Below are positions 31,808 through 39,410 of a stretch of 64,000 nt of DNA, piece after piece (within the stretch, counting starts at the first letter, position 1; every line of letters starts with the position of its first letter). The position numbers and the translations under genes were made by a program. Under the pieces are notes generated by a model, which saw only the letters and a list, made by a program, of their open reading frames with translations, was not told the origin of the DNA and made no database searches. The DNA is from a virus, in the IMG/VR virus record IMGVR_UViG_3300010885_025649, positions 124,001-188,000 of that record; one strand, 5' to 3'.

Positions 31808-31825
31808 GTCGGGGTTTCCCCCGAC
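31808..31825. terminator. Short GTCG...CGAC hairpin joined to a TCTTTATTTG tract
   Basis: GTCGGGG-tttc-CCCCGAC; on the minus strand TCTTTATTTG follows directly. A compact version of the repeated intergenic element, downstream of the 55-aa gene. Confidence 0.6.
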
Positions 31826-31833
31826 TTGTTTAT

Positions 31834-32001
31834 TTAGATCTTACCATTCTTAAGAATGGCCTCCTCCCATTCTTGCATAGCCATCCCGAAGACGATCTCC
31901 TGATCATCTTCAGGCGCAGCAGCGGCTGCTGCATATGCTTTGCACACTAGCATAAATAACAACCACTGCTGAGCAGTGGGAGTTACACAATAAACTCTCA
32001 T
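31834..32001 (-). CDS. Hypothetical protein, 55 aa
   Basis: MRVYCVTPTAQQWLLFMLV begins the frame; Ala-rich middle, then acidic and helical (DDQEIVFGMAMQEWEEA). TTGGAGAGAAC precedes the ATG. Small, not recognised. Confidence 0.6.
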   Translation of the reverse strand: MRVYCVTPTAQQWLLFMLVCKAYAAAAAAPEDDQEIVFGMAMQEWEEAILKNGKI

Positions 32002-32094
32002 GTTCTCTCCAATAAGCCACCTTTAAAAGAGGGTAGCTCAAATAAAGAGTCGCGTTATCACACACAATAATTATGGAACTCTATACTTGGGTCG

Positions 32095-32172
32095 TTATAG
32101 GTAGGCAACAGCCACACCAACGCTAGCGTTAACCAAACTAAACATGTAACAACTAATCAAAAGCCTGCTCAT
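32095..32172 (-). CDS. Small membrane protein, 25 aa
   Basis: MSRLLISCYMFSLVNASVGV ends in AVAYL, a single hydrophobic helix. TTTGGAGG precedes the ATG by 7 bases. Its 3' flank repeats the sequence seen after the 32-aa gene (30886). Confidence 0.5.
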   Translation of the reverse strand: MSRLLISCYMFSLVNASVGVAVAYL

Positions 32173-32225
32173 GATTAACCCTCCAAAGTAAGTGGGAGGA
32201 AGGCCCCCCACTTTAGACAGGTTAA

Positions 32226-32369
32226 TTATTTCTTAGCTGCGGCAGCTTCTTCATCACGCTCATCTTGAAGCCATTGCTCCCAGTAAGCATCCATCTGGAG
32301 CTTATGAATCCACAGATTCCAAGCCAGTGTGTGGTTCACCAACTTGACAATCATCTTCACTTTAGTCAT
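32226..32369 (-). CDS. Hypothetical protein, 47 aa
   Basis: MTKVKMIVKLVNHTLAWNLW then a charged helical C-terminus (QDERDEEAAAAKK). GGAGAGTACC precedes the ATG. Confidence 0.6.
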   Translation of the reverse strand: MTKVKMIVKLVNHTLAWNLWIHKLQMDAYWEQWLQDERDEEAAAAKK

Positions 32370-32446
32370 GGTACTCTCCAATGACTCACCTTTAAAAGAG
32401 GGCAAGTCAAAGAAAAGGTCGGGATTTCTCCCAACCTTTTAATCAA

Positions 32447-32869
32447 TTAAACAGTGTAATCACGGCACAAAGTGCCAAACCCTAGGGGGTTTACAGTACA
32501 CGGAAGCCGCCACTCCCCGGTGGCGTATTTACACGCCTCACAGGGATTAGGTTCCTGTTCCGCACACCAACGGTTGTAAGCTTCTACCGCATCTGGCTCA
32601 AGCTGTTCATCTTGAGCAAGGTGGTAGGCCTCCCGGCGCTCTTGCTCCGTCAGCTCCCGCGGGTCTAACCATGCGTCATAAGCGGGAGAGTTCTCCCAAA
32701 GACACATAGCGATTTCTTCCCGAATCGCCCGTTGGCGATCAGTGAGCAGACGAGTTGGAACTCCGACCCAAGGATCTTGCAGCACAGACTGCTTAGCAGC
32801 CCAGCGCTCAAAATCCCAGTGGTTTTGGTTGACCAAAACGATCTTGGTAGCCTGAGTAACTTTAAACAT
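32447..32869 (-). CDS. Hypothetical protein with C-terminal Cys motif, 140 aa
   Basis: Start at MFKVTQATKIVLVNQN (AAAGGAG upstream; MFKV starts recur at 33620 and 35672). The C-terminus NPCEACKYATGEW followed by LPCTVNPLGFGTLCRDY is the four-Cys tail shared with 31045 and 35099. The middle is helical and charged. Confidence 0.75.
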   Translation of the reverse strand: MFKVTQATKIVLVNQNHWDFERWAAKQSVLQDPWVGVPTRLLTDRQRAIREEIAMCLWENSPAYDAWLDPRELTEQERREAYHLAQDEQLEPDAVEAYNRWCAEQEPNPCEACKYATGEWRLPCTVNPLGFGTLCRDYTV

Positions 32870-32930
32870 TTGCGCTCCTTTAATAGTGGAGGACAAATAA
32901 AGAGTCGATAATACTTATCCTAGAAAAGAA

Positions 32931-32968
32931 GTCGGCAATCCCTAGAGAAACTAGGATAGATTGCCAAC
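32931..32968. terminator. GTCG...-type hairpin
   Basis: GTCGGCAATC-CCTAG-agaaa-CTAGG-ATAGATTGCCAAC; the last arm ends CCAAC instead of CGAC. Downstream of the gene at 32974. Confidence 0.6.
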
Positions 32969-32973
32969 TCAAA

Positions 32974-33486
32974 TTACCACTTCATGGTAGCCTTAGACCA
33001 GCCATCCGGAGCTGCATCTAATACTTCCATCAGATCTCCCGCCAGGTGGTAGCTAGCAGGAGAGGGCTTTCCAGAAGGCAAGGTCAGCTTCTGAGGCTCT
33101 TCAGCCTCGAAGTCAACCTGAAGAAATAAACGCACCATTGCATCTATTCCTATAGCTTTGGAAAGCCGAAAGGGAGGTAAGTTGCCCCGGTACGAAACCG
33201 GCGATAGCGTCACGTCAACGCCAATCACACGATTCTCATACTGAAAGACCACATCAGCACCGTATACCCAATCCAGAATGGACCGGGCAGAACAGGTGTT
33301 GATAGGTCTCCCAATGATCCCCTCCAAGCTTTTCAGCTTACGAACACCTAAGAACCGCTGAGCGGTAGCTAGAAGTTCGACTTCGCTTGGACGAGGCCAT
33401 GAGGCAAAGGTAGAGGGATGCAGCTCAATCAAACGAATGAACTGCAACTCAACTACCTTAGGATCGTAATACCCATCTTGGGACAT
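32974..33486 (-). CDS. Hypothetical protein, 170 aa
   Basis: Start at MSQDGYYDPKVVELQFIR, with GAGGAAC upstream. It includes SILDWVYGADVVFQYENRVIG, where acidic residues in strand positions (D-V-V-F-x-Y, then IGVDVTL) loosely recall restriction-type nuclease cores. This is weak and untested. Confidence 0.72.
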   Translation of the reverse strand: MSQDGYYDPKVVELQFIRLIELHPSTFASWPRPSEVELLATAQRFLGVRKLKSLEGIIGRPINTCSARSILDWVYGADVVFQYENRVIGVDVTLSPVSYRGNLPPFRLSKAIGIDAMVRLFLQVDFEAEEPQKLTLPSGKPSPASYHLAGDLMEVLDAAPDGWSKATMKW

Positions 33487-33574
33487 ACGAGTTCCTCTTG
33501 TATTGTGCCAACTCTTGGACGACCACACCAAGAGTAAGAACTACTGACACAGGATTGTAGGACTCAGAAAGAAA

Positions 33575-33612
33575 GTCGCTAACTTCTAGGGAAACTAGAA
33601 TAGGTTAGCGAC
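33575..33612. terminator. GTCG...CGAC hairpin
   Basis: GTCGCTAACTT-CTAG-ggaaa-CTAG-AATAGGTTAGCGAC. It precedes the TTTCTTTCTG tract on the minus strand. Downstream of the 84-aa gene. Confidence 0.6.
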
Positions 33613-33619
33613 TAATTAA

Positions 33620-33874
33620 TTACGCGTAGTAACGGCAGGAGCTGCCATTAGCACGGGCGGTACGGCCCGCACGATCAAACTTGACGCGGCTTTTGCCGTC
33701 ACGGTTGTTTTTGCTACGGCTAAAGCAGGAACGGCAAGCGCTGGGATTACCCCAGAACCCGCCGTCAAACTTGGCATCGCCTGCCAAGAAGGTTCCGGAA
33801 GCAACGTAATAAAAGAAGGTGTTACCACCTTTCCCGTATACGTAGCTTTCCTCATCGTGAGTAACTTTAAACAT
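33620..33874 (-). CDS. Hypothetical zinc-ribbon-like protein, 84 aa
   Basis: Start at MFKVTHDEESYVYGKGG (AAAGGAG upstream). It contains NPSACRSCFSRSKNNRDGKS: one CxxC followed by a basic stretch, then RAGRTARANGSSCRYYA. A minimal zinc or RNA-binding module is possible. The overlapping frame at 33616 is rejected. Confidence 0.65.
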   Translation of the reverse strand: MFKVTHDEESYVYGKGGNTFFYYVASGTFLAGDAKFDGGFWGNPSACRSCFSRSKNNRDGKSRVKFDRAGRTARANGSSCRYYA

Positions 33875-33958
33875 TTGCACTCCTTTAATAGTGGAGAACA
33901 AATAAATAGTCGATATATACAGAAAAGAAGTCGAGGGAAGGCCCCTCAACTTCATTAA

Positions 33959-34531
33959 TTAACGTTTACGCGCCGCCCGAAGGTGGAATACAAAACGACT
34001 GGGTAAACGATAGCGTTCTGTAAGCGGATCACTCAGGACTGAGATCAGAAGATCCCAATCCCTCTTGGGTAGGGAAGCCACCTTAGGCATTATATCAAAT
34101 AACACCCCTGCATCACAAACCCTCCATCTATACCTGATGAAGTTCAGATCTCCATCAAGAAGGTATTCTCTACGCAGGCAAGGTTTTACCTTACCATTGT
34201 AGTAAACAGAGATTACTCCTCCATCCCGGCGAATGCCAAAGTATGCATTTCTCATTTGTATGAGAATGTATACTAAAGCATTAATTAGCATAAAGTGCGC
34301 ATGCACTCGCCCATTATACTTGAAGGGAACTTTAGGCCCCACATCAAATATAATGTCAACATCTGGAAGAAACCCATAGTGGCAGGCTTCCCAAGCCGTG
34401 GCCACCCCGGAGATGGGGAGCCACACCAACACATCCCCTGTAGACAGGGTTACTGTCCGAGTGATTTCAAAATCAAAGGGACACGAAATAAACTGAGCAT
34501 ACTGCTCATTTGAAAGCATGTAGTGTTTCAT
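33959..34531 (-). CDS. Hypothetical protein, 190 aa (paralogue of 35672)
   Basis: Begins MKHYMLSNEQYAQFISCPF. The C-terminus (PKRDWDLLISVLSDPL then HLRAARKR) aligns with the end of the 35672 protein (SKREYDTLIGILSGP then RLRAARKA), so the two are paralogues. GGGAG lies 11 bases upstream of the ATG, which is far. Function unknown. Confidence 0.72.
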   Translation of the reverse strand: MKHYMLSNEQYAQFISCPFDFEITRTVTLSTGDVLVWLPISGVATAWEACHYGFLPDVDIIFDVGPKVPFKYNGRVHAHFMLINALVYILIQMRNAYFGIRRDGGVISVYYNGKVKPCLRREYLLDGDLNFIRYRWRVCDAGVLFDIMPKVASLPKRDWDLLISVLSDPLTERYRLPSRFVFHLRAARKR

Positions 34532-34604
34532 GGCTTTTTAAACTCCCTTTAGAGTACAGGTAACCACACCTGGAGTCCACAAAAGGGATGAACTCAGAAA
34601 AGAA

Positions 34605-34640
34605 GTCGTAGCTAGCCCCATCATGGCGTTCAGCTACGAC
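34605..34640. terminator. GTCG...CGAC hairpin
   Basis: GTCGTAGCTAG-ccccatcatgg-CGTTCAGCTACGAC. A variant without the CCTAG core but with the same GTCG/CGAC ends. Confidence 0.5.
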
Positions 34641-34731
34641 TATCTTAGATATACTCTCTCCTATGCGGTTATTGCAGTAGTACGAGAGCTTCTGTTCCCA
34701 GGCTTATTCAGCCCGATGTATAGAGAAACTC

Positions 34732-34926
34732 TTAGCGGATGTAGATCCGTTTCTGAGTTTTCTCTACTGTGCAAGTTGCGCTATTAAACGCAGGATCGCA
34801 CAGGGTATACAACAGTTGATATTCTTGGCGAACATCTTTGTACTGTGTATTACCTACATACACACTATATCCTTGGTACATGACCAAGTGGATAAGTGTG
34901 CTTAGAGAGATTAGTAATGGGTGCAT
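34732..34926 (-). CDS. Small membrane or secreted protein, 64 aa
   Basis: N-terminus MHPLLISLSTLIHLVMYQGY is a hydrophobic anchor or signal; the remainder has two Cys (TLCDPAFNSATC) that could form a disulfide. GGAG lies six bases before the ATG. Confidence 0.6.
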   Translation of the reverse strand: MHPLLISLSTLIHLVMYQGYSVYVGNTQYKDVRQEYQLLYTLCDPAFNSATCTVEKTQKRIYIR

Positions 34927-35052
34927 TACTAACTCCGTAAGTCCCTCCGAGTAACGTCCTTAGGGGTCTACGTATCCGCTATTAATTCTCTTCGACAAGA
35001 GAACCACAGGTTAAACCCGGAGTTGACGGATAAAGTGCAACTCAAATAAAGA

Positions 35053-35090
35053 GTCGGAACTTCCTAGGGAAACTAGGATAAAGCTCCGAC
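35053..35090. terminator. GTCG...CGAC hairpin
   Basis: GTCGGAACTT-CCTAG-ggaaa-CTAGG-ATAAAGCTCCGAC. Nearly identical in sequence to the hairpin at 35630. Downstream of the gene at 35099. Confidence 0.65.
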
Positions 35091-35098
35091 TATATCAC

Positions 35099-35554
35099 TT
35101 AAACTGTGTAGTCACGACACCCCTGCCCAAAGGCCAGGGGATTTACGCCACAAGGGAGGAGAGCCTCCCCTGTGGCGTATACACAGCCCTTGCAAAGGTT
35201 TTCCGACTCCGGATATGCCGGTGGCGGACTATATAATTGGTATGCCGGGTGAAGGGCAATATTGCCCTCAAATACCGGTGGCAGATCTTGCCACCGGTCC
35301 TCCCACACCCATACCGTTATGTGACATGCCCAGAAGGGCAGTAACGGTATGGCACCGTCTGCATCCTGCACAGGCAGGATGACCATATAATTATTAAATT
35401 GCGGATCCTGATAGTGGATCCGAACGCGGGGAGTTTCCCTCGCCTCAATCTTAGCCGTGCTAAGATTAAGGTTGGCTTGGGCTTTCGCCCGTTTTGCTGC
35501 ATACGCAGCGTATCCGGGAAACGTAGCCAATGTAGCCAGGTTGGTACGTGCCAT
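35099..35554 (-). CDS. Hypothetical protein with C-terminal Cys motif, 151 aa
   Basis: Start at MARTNLATLATFPGYAAY (GGAGAGACAC upstream). The C-terminus NLCKGCVYATGEALLPCGVN continues to CRDYTV, the same tail as in 31045 and 32447. The middle has VRIHYQDPQFNNYMVIL, strand-rich. Not recognised beyond the tail. Confidence 0.75.
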   Translation of the reverse strand: MARTNLATLATFPGYAAYAAKRAKAQANLNLSTAKIEARETPRVRIHYQDPQFNNYMVILPVQDADGAIPLLPFWACHITVWVWEDRWQDLPPVFEGNIALHPAYQLYSPPPAYPESENLCKGCVYATGEALLPCGVNPLAFGQGCRDYTV

Positions 35555-35629
35555 GTGTCTCTCCAATAAGCCGCCTTTAAAAGAGGGCAGCTCAAATAAA
35601 GAGTCGATAATACTTATCCTAGAAAAGAA

Positions 35630-35667
35630 GTCGGAACTTCCTAGGGAAACTAGGATAAAGCTCCGAC
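35630..35667. terminator. GTCG...CGAC hairpin
   Basis: Same sequence as the 35053 hairpin. On the minus strand it is followed by TTCTTTTCTAGGATAAG and the TATTATCGACTCTTTATTTG leader of the next gene. Confidence 0.65.
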
Positions 35668-35671
35668 TTAG

Positions 35672-36310
35672 TTATGCTTTACGAGCAGCACGAAGGCGCG
35701 CCACTAAATCTTTAGGCACTTGACGACAAGGACCAGACAAGATACCTATCAAGGTATCATACTCTCGCTTTGAAAACGCGTCCATCCCAGCGATTAGCCA
35801 GGACTCTCCATCGGGACGTTCAACCCTCCAACCGGTGTTAACCGGCACTGGGGACCAAGTCCACCAGCTACCATGAGGTAAGGTAGACTTATGCAGCAAG
35901 GCATAAATCTTGTTACCCCGCTCTAAGTAAAGCGTGTTTCCACTAATTTCTAGCCTCAAACTAAACCTGACCAAGATCTTGATCACCGTGGCAAGGTGCC
36001 ACTTATATACGTAAAGCTTAACATTGTAGCGGTTAATCTCCGGTGGCTCAACGGGAGCCAACATTACTGCGGCTACCCAAAGGAGGCAGCGCACCGCTGC
36101 TGGAGGGCAACTTACACCCTCCGCATAGTACGAGCCAGGGGCTAGACACCCCGGAATTTGTGATACCTGTAGGAGAGCGGTATAGCCCTCCTTGGGAATG
36201 AGTAGAATAACTCGACCCATGGTTGTGGGCACGACGGCCCTCACATTAAAGTCAAACATCCCGGTCAGGATGGACGAAACTTTTTCTTCGGTCACGTTTA
36301 CTTTAAACAT
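35672..36310 (-). CDS. Hypothetical protein, 212 aa (paralogue of 33959)
   Basis: Begins MFKVNVTEEKVSSILTGMF with GGAGAC upstream. Mostly strands and helices without a known motif; a C-terminal basic helix (LVARLRAARKA). The relation to the 190-aa protein suggests local gene duplication. Confidence 0.73.
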   Translation of the reverse strand: MFKVNVTEEKVSSILTGMFDFNVRAVVPTTMGRVILLIPKEGYTALLQVSQIPGCLAPGSYYAEGVSCPPAAVRCLLWVAAVMLAPVEPPEINRYNVKLYVYKWHLATVIKILVRFSLRLEISGNTLYLERGNKIYALLHKSTLPHGSWWTWSPVPVNTGWRVERPDGESWLIAGMDAFSKREYDTLIGILSGPCRQVPKDLVARLRAARKA

Positions 36311-36387
36311 CTTGATGTCTCCAATAAGCCGCCTTTAAAAGAGGGCGAACTCAAATAAAGAGTCGATAATACTTATCCTAGAAAAAC

Positions 36388-36416
36388 TGTCGAATGTAGT
36401 GCTAGTACATCCGACA
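36388..36416. terminator. Hairpin CTGTCG...CGACAG
   Basis: CTGTCG-A-ATGTA-gtgctag-TACAT-C-CGACAG, a nearly perfect stem and a member of the intergenic hairpin family. Confidence 0.55.
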
Positions 36417-36473
36417 GCTTGGTGGTCAGTTATTTAGATTGTCTATCCTCGCAGACCTACGAGGGTTAATTGG

Positions 36474-36917
36474 TTACGGGCTATCCGCGCATAAATCTTC
36501 AATGATGCTTAATACATCATCAAAGTCCTGTGCAGGAAATACAACCCCTAACGAAGTGATGACAGCCCAATTAAAGCCATCATGTTCGTAGAAGCCGTAC
36601 ACACCCAACTTAAATGTGCCGATAACGACATCTAAGCTAAGTGGTTCCACCACAGGAGGTGCCACAGAATAACCCATAAGTACCTGTCCCCAGATGCCCA
36701 GGTCCGTGGCATAACCCTGAATAGCAGGATTAAGCCCATCGCCATAGGCCCAGTGCAGATGCAGGTCTTCAATAACCTCATGAACGGTAATACGAGTACC
36801 ATCCTTGAAGGCCTTGAATCCCCACACCTCACCTTGTGGGTTATAGATTTGCTCAACAGTAATGTTAAGCTCCTCTACAACCCCAACTGGTGGCAGGAAG
36901 AAATGGAGTTTATCCAT
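36474..36917 (-). CDS. Hypothetical protein, 147 aa
   Basis: Start at MDKLHFFLPPVGVVEELN with AAAGGAGAAC upstream. Strand-rich, acidic end (DFDDVLSIIEDLCADSP). Not recognised. Confidence 0.72.
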   Translation of the reverse strand: MDKLHFFLPPVGVVEELNITVEQIYNPQGEVWGFKAFKDGTRITVHEVIEDLHLHWAYGDGLNPAIQGYATDLGIWGQVLMGYSVAPPVVEPLSLDVVIGTFKLGVYGFYEHDGFNWAVITSLGVVFPAQDFDDVLSIIEDLCADSP

Positions 36918-37018
36918 GTTCTCCTTTCTCCCGCGTGCAGATAACCAGCTAGTTATCCTACGTCTTATGGAGTTCAATCAACAAATAAAGAGTCGATAAT
37001 AATTAATCTAGAAAAGAA

Positions 37019-37053
37019 GTCGCTAACCCCTAGAGACTAGGATAAGTTAGCGA
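37019..37053. terminator. GTCG...CGAC hairpin
   Basis: GTCGCTAACC-CCTAG-agact-AGGATAAGTTAGCGAC, lying between the 147-aa gene and the 24-aa gene. Confidence 0.6.
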
Positions 37054-37061
37054 CTTAACTT

Positions 37062-37136
37062 TTAGAAGCTAAAGTACGCGATGATCATCGCTATAATAGC
37101 GATGAACAAAGAACCTTCAGCAATCTTCTTCAACAC
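37062..37136 (-). CDS. Small membrane protein, 24 aa, GTG start
   Basis: MLKKIAEGSLFIAIIAMIIA continues YFSF: two Lys, then a single hydrophobic helix. AAGGAGGTGATTTCT precedes the GTG. One of several such peptides in the region. Confidence 0.55.
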   Translation of the reverse strand: MLKKIAEGSLFIAIIAMIIAYFSF

Positions 37137-37172
37137 AGAAATCACCTCCTTAGGTGTGTACCTAAAGAAGAG

Positions 37173-37191
37173 GTCGGGGTATTCCCCCGAC
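37173..37191. terminator. Short GTCG...CGAC hairpin
   Basis: GTCGGGG-TATTC-CCCCGAC between the 182-aa gene and the 24-aa gene; the minus strand continues into a CTTCTTTAGG tract. Confidence 0.55.
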
Positions 37192-37197
37192 CTACTA

Positions 37198-37746
37198 TTA
37201 ATCTTTACTAAACGTTAAGACACCTCCAGTATCAAGGTAGATACGAAGGATTTCCCAATCGCTTTTATACGATAGGTGTGGAAGGAGTTTTTGAAGATCT
37301 CCTTTCATACCCATACGTATAAGCAAATCTGGGGTTTGGAGCCACGAACTCCAGTTGAGTTGGTTTGTGCAGTGACTAAACCAATCATTATCTAAATTGC
37401 CCGTACGAGCAAGTTGACTGATTTGGGAATCAGTCAAGGTGTAAAACTTCTTATCCCGCGCTTTAAGCGGGACAATGAGTTTCCCGGGTAGAGCATTAGG
37501 CCCCACCTGTGCAGCAACTCTCTGCTGTACCCGGATCTCCCCTAAAGGAGTGCCCACGATTCCCCACCAAAGATGGAACAAATCATGAACAGAAGGTACT
37601 GCTGCCCCCTGTTCAATGTACCACTGACAAAGGGAACCCCCCCCTTGTAGTCTAAATAACTTTATGGGACATTGTTGCTCCGCGTCATCAACGCGGATAA
37701 ACAATAGCGAGCCCATCCGGTGACCACTCTTCTTAGATAATCCCAT
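37198..37746 (-). CDS. Hypothetical protein, 182 aa
   Basis: Begins MGLSKKSGHRMGSLLFIRV. Mixed composition with several Trp and His (LFHLWWGIVGTP); last third helical. Not recognised. Confidence 0.72.
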   Translation of the reverse strand: MGLSKKSGHRMGSLLFIRVDDAEQQCPIKLFRLQGGGSLCQWYIEQGAAVPSVHDLFHLWWGIVGTPLGEIRVQQRVAAQVGPNALPGKLIVPLKARDKKFYTLTDSQISQLARTGNLDNDWFSHCTNQLNWSSWLQTPDLLIRMGMKGDLQKLLPHLSYKSDWEILRIYLDTGGVLTFSKD

Positions 37747-37800
37747 GATCCTCTCCCTGGAGTACCTCTACGAAATTGTAGAGCAGTAGTCCAAGAAAAA

Positions 37801-37827
37801 GAGTCGGAGGTTGCTAGCCTCCAACTC
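37801..37827. terminator. GAGTCG...-type hairpin
   Basis: GAGTCGGAGG-ttgcta-GCCTCCAACTC; compact hairpin after the 2H phosphoesterase gene. Confidence 0.5.
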
Positions 37828-37836
37828 TTTATTTAC

Positions 37837-38232
37837 TTATTGCGGTGGGAATTCAAAGAACTCCACGATGGTAGTCAACGGGAGGTGCACCCATTTAGAG
37901 TAATGCACCTCCGTTAACATAACATTTGACGCATAGGGCAGGGTGCCCTCAGTCATGGAGAGTGTAATATGAGGGTGCGTGTTATCGCACACCTCCTGGA
38001 TCTCCTCAGGAAGGAGAACTGACAGGGCTTGCACCCTATCATCGTGGTGTGACAGCATAGCTGTCACAATAAGCTGCTGACCAAGCAGGTGTTGATAGCC
38101 GACGCTATCAACCCCGAACTTGAGCGTGCAATGGAAGTGTTTAGCTTCCACTGGAAACTCGAAGTTCACAGCAGCTTTGACTGCTGCGATGGCCTCAGCA
38201 GTCAAAGAAAGCCAAAGAATTCCCTTTGCCAT
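37837..38232 (-). CDS. 2H phosphoesterase-like protein, 131 aa
   Basis: Two HxT motifs: H34-C-T36-L (FHCTLKFG) and H88-I-T90-L (PHITLSM), spaced about 50 residues apart as in the 2H phosphoesterase superfamily (LigT, and also phage Acb1-type nucleases that destroy cyclic oligonucleotide signals). The size matches a single 2H domain. Candidate roles are RNA end processing or anti-defence cleavage of cyclic nucleotides; sequence alone cannot decide. Start at ATG 38232, since AGGTG lies about six bases upstream. Confidence 0.72.
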   Translation of the reverse strand: MAKGILWLSLTAEAIAAVKAAVNFEFPVEAKHFHCTLKFGVDSVGYQHLLGQQLIVTAMLSHHDDRVQALSVLLPEEIQEVCDNTHPHITLSMTEGTLPYASNVMLTEVHYSKWVHLPLTTIVEFFEFPPQ

Positions 38233-38272
38233 GTCATTCACCTGGGGTGTGAAAGATTTGCCCCAGAAAAGA

Positions 38273-38310
38273 AGTCGGTAATCCCTAGAGAAACTAGGAT
38301 AGATTACCGA
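38273..38310. terminator. GTCG...CGAC hairpin
   Basis: GTCGGTAATC-CCTAG-agaaa-CTAGG-ATAGATTACCGAC between the 115-aa and 2H phosphoesterase genes. Confidence 0.62.
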
Positions 38311-38317
38311 CAGCTAG

Positions 38318-38665
38318 CTACAGGTAGACCCTGCAGTTAGTCAGGAGTATAGGATACTCCTCTCTTAACCAATCTCGATCCTCCTCTAAAAGAGGGACAG
38401 GATCCTCATTATCAATACGATAATGAGTGGCACGATTGCACACCTCATCACCGTTCATTATATCTTCAACAATGTAACCATCTAAGGTTACAAACTCACT
38501 GTTAAACATGGAGCAAAGCTCCTGTGTAATATAGCTCTTACTCCTAAAAGGAGTAATGGGGCCTAAGTCCCCATTGTTAATTTGATCTCTCTCGACTGTA
38601 TCCCGGGTAACTTTACCCACAGCCAGTAAACAAAACTCATAGGCCTCAGCAGTAAACTTGATCAT
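38318..38665 (-). CDS. Hypothetical protein, 115 aa
   Basis: Begins MIKFTAEAYEFCLLAVGK; acidic C-terminal half (DEVCNRATHYRIDNEDPVP). AAGGAGG precedes the ATG. Not recognised. Confidence 0.72.
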   Translation of the reverse strand: MIKFTAEAYEFCLLAVGKVTRDTVERDQINNGDLGPITPFRSKSYITQELCSMFNSEFVTLDGYIVEDIMNGDEVCNRATHYRIDNEDPVPLLEEDRDWLREEYPILLTNCRVYL

Positions 38666-38730
38666 GGTGAACCTCCTTGACAGAGAGGGGAACCACCCCG
38701 AGATCTTTAATAGAGGATCTCAGAAAAAGA

Positions 38731-38768
38731 GTCGAAGACTATAAGAGGAGGCTCTTACAATCTTCGAC
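38731..38768. terminator. GTCGAAG... hairpin
   Basis: GTCGAAGA-ctataagaggaggctctta-CAATCTTCGAC; the stem ends share the intergenic family's GTCG/CGAC arms. Confidence 0.5.
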
Positions 38769-38773
38769 TCCAG

Positions 38774-39112
38774 TTAGGCATCATAAACAAGGGTATTACC
38801 CCCAGCTTTCTGAAAGCCTAAACTTAAGAAGGCCAAGCTCCGATGCTCAGCCAAGCCATCCCCCTCATAAGGAATGGCCATTACTTCAACCCCAGCCAAG
38901 GGGCCAGCGGTCCATTGGCTGAAGGTACGACAAAGCCATCGTACAATCCGGACTTTCGTCCTAACTTCAGCACTAACAATAGTATAACTATTATTAATGC
39001 TAAAGCTAATAGACCCCGAGCTTGCAGTCCCACGGAACTCAAGCTCAACGGCAACCCCATCAATTAGGGTTACCGCTTTGATAATGTCTAGTTCCATATT
39101 AGAAACTATCAC
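38774..39112 (-). CDS. Acetyltransferase-like protein, 112 aa (paralogue of 39411)
   Basis: The ending VMAIPYEGDGLAEHRSLAFL then LGFQKAGGNTLVYDA aligns with the 39411 protein (FPCDGDGHHSVRCKFLDSLG). The x-LGF-x pattern after a helix is typical of GNAT acetyltransferase C-termini, but the acetyl-CoA loop is not clear, so activity is doubtful. No strong ribosome site upstream of the GTG or ATG candidates. Confidence 0.6.
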   Translation of the reverse strand: MIVSNMELDIIKAVTLIDGVAVELEFRGTASSGSISFSINNSYTIVSAEVRTKVRIVRWLCRTFSQWTAGPLAGVEVMAIPYEGDGLAEHRSLAFLSLGFQKAGGNTLVYDA

Positions 39113-39188
39113 AACAGAAAAAGAGTCGAGGCAGTTGCCCCGACATCTTAGTTAGAATTTCTTACCCGCGCTAACTACGCGGACACCC

Positions 39189-39344
39189 CTAAAGTCCAGC
39201 CCCAAGCTGGTCTAGGGTGATGAACCCTAGCCTCCAAGCTTGAAGCCAACAGTTGGAAGGGGTGCACTCCTCAACTGTTGTGAACATCTTCACTACCAAC
39301 TGGCGCTCAGCATCAGTCAGTAACAAAGCTAACTGTGGGCACAT
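39189..39344 (-). CDS. Hypothetical protein, 51 aa
   Basis: MCPQLALLLTDAERQLVVKM starts the frame, helical and Cys-bearing (EECTPSNCWLQAW). AAGGAGGTGATTC lies before the ATG. Confidence 0.6.
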   Translation of the reverse strand: MCPQLALLLTDAERQLVVKMFTTVEECTPSNCWLQAWRLGFITLDQLGAGL

Positions 39345-39410
39345 AAAGAATCACCTCCTTAAGGTTATGCTCACAGAAAAGAAGTCGAAGGGAAGGCCCT
39401 CCAACTTCTT

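Noticed and set aside
33616-33855. 79-aa frame overlapping the 84-aa MFKV gene
   Set aside because: The MFKV frame has the strong AAAGGAG site and the shared start pattern of its neighbours.
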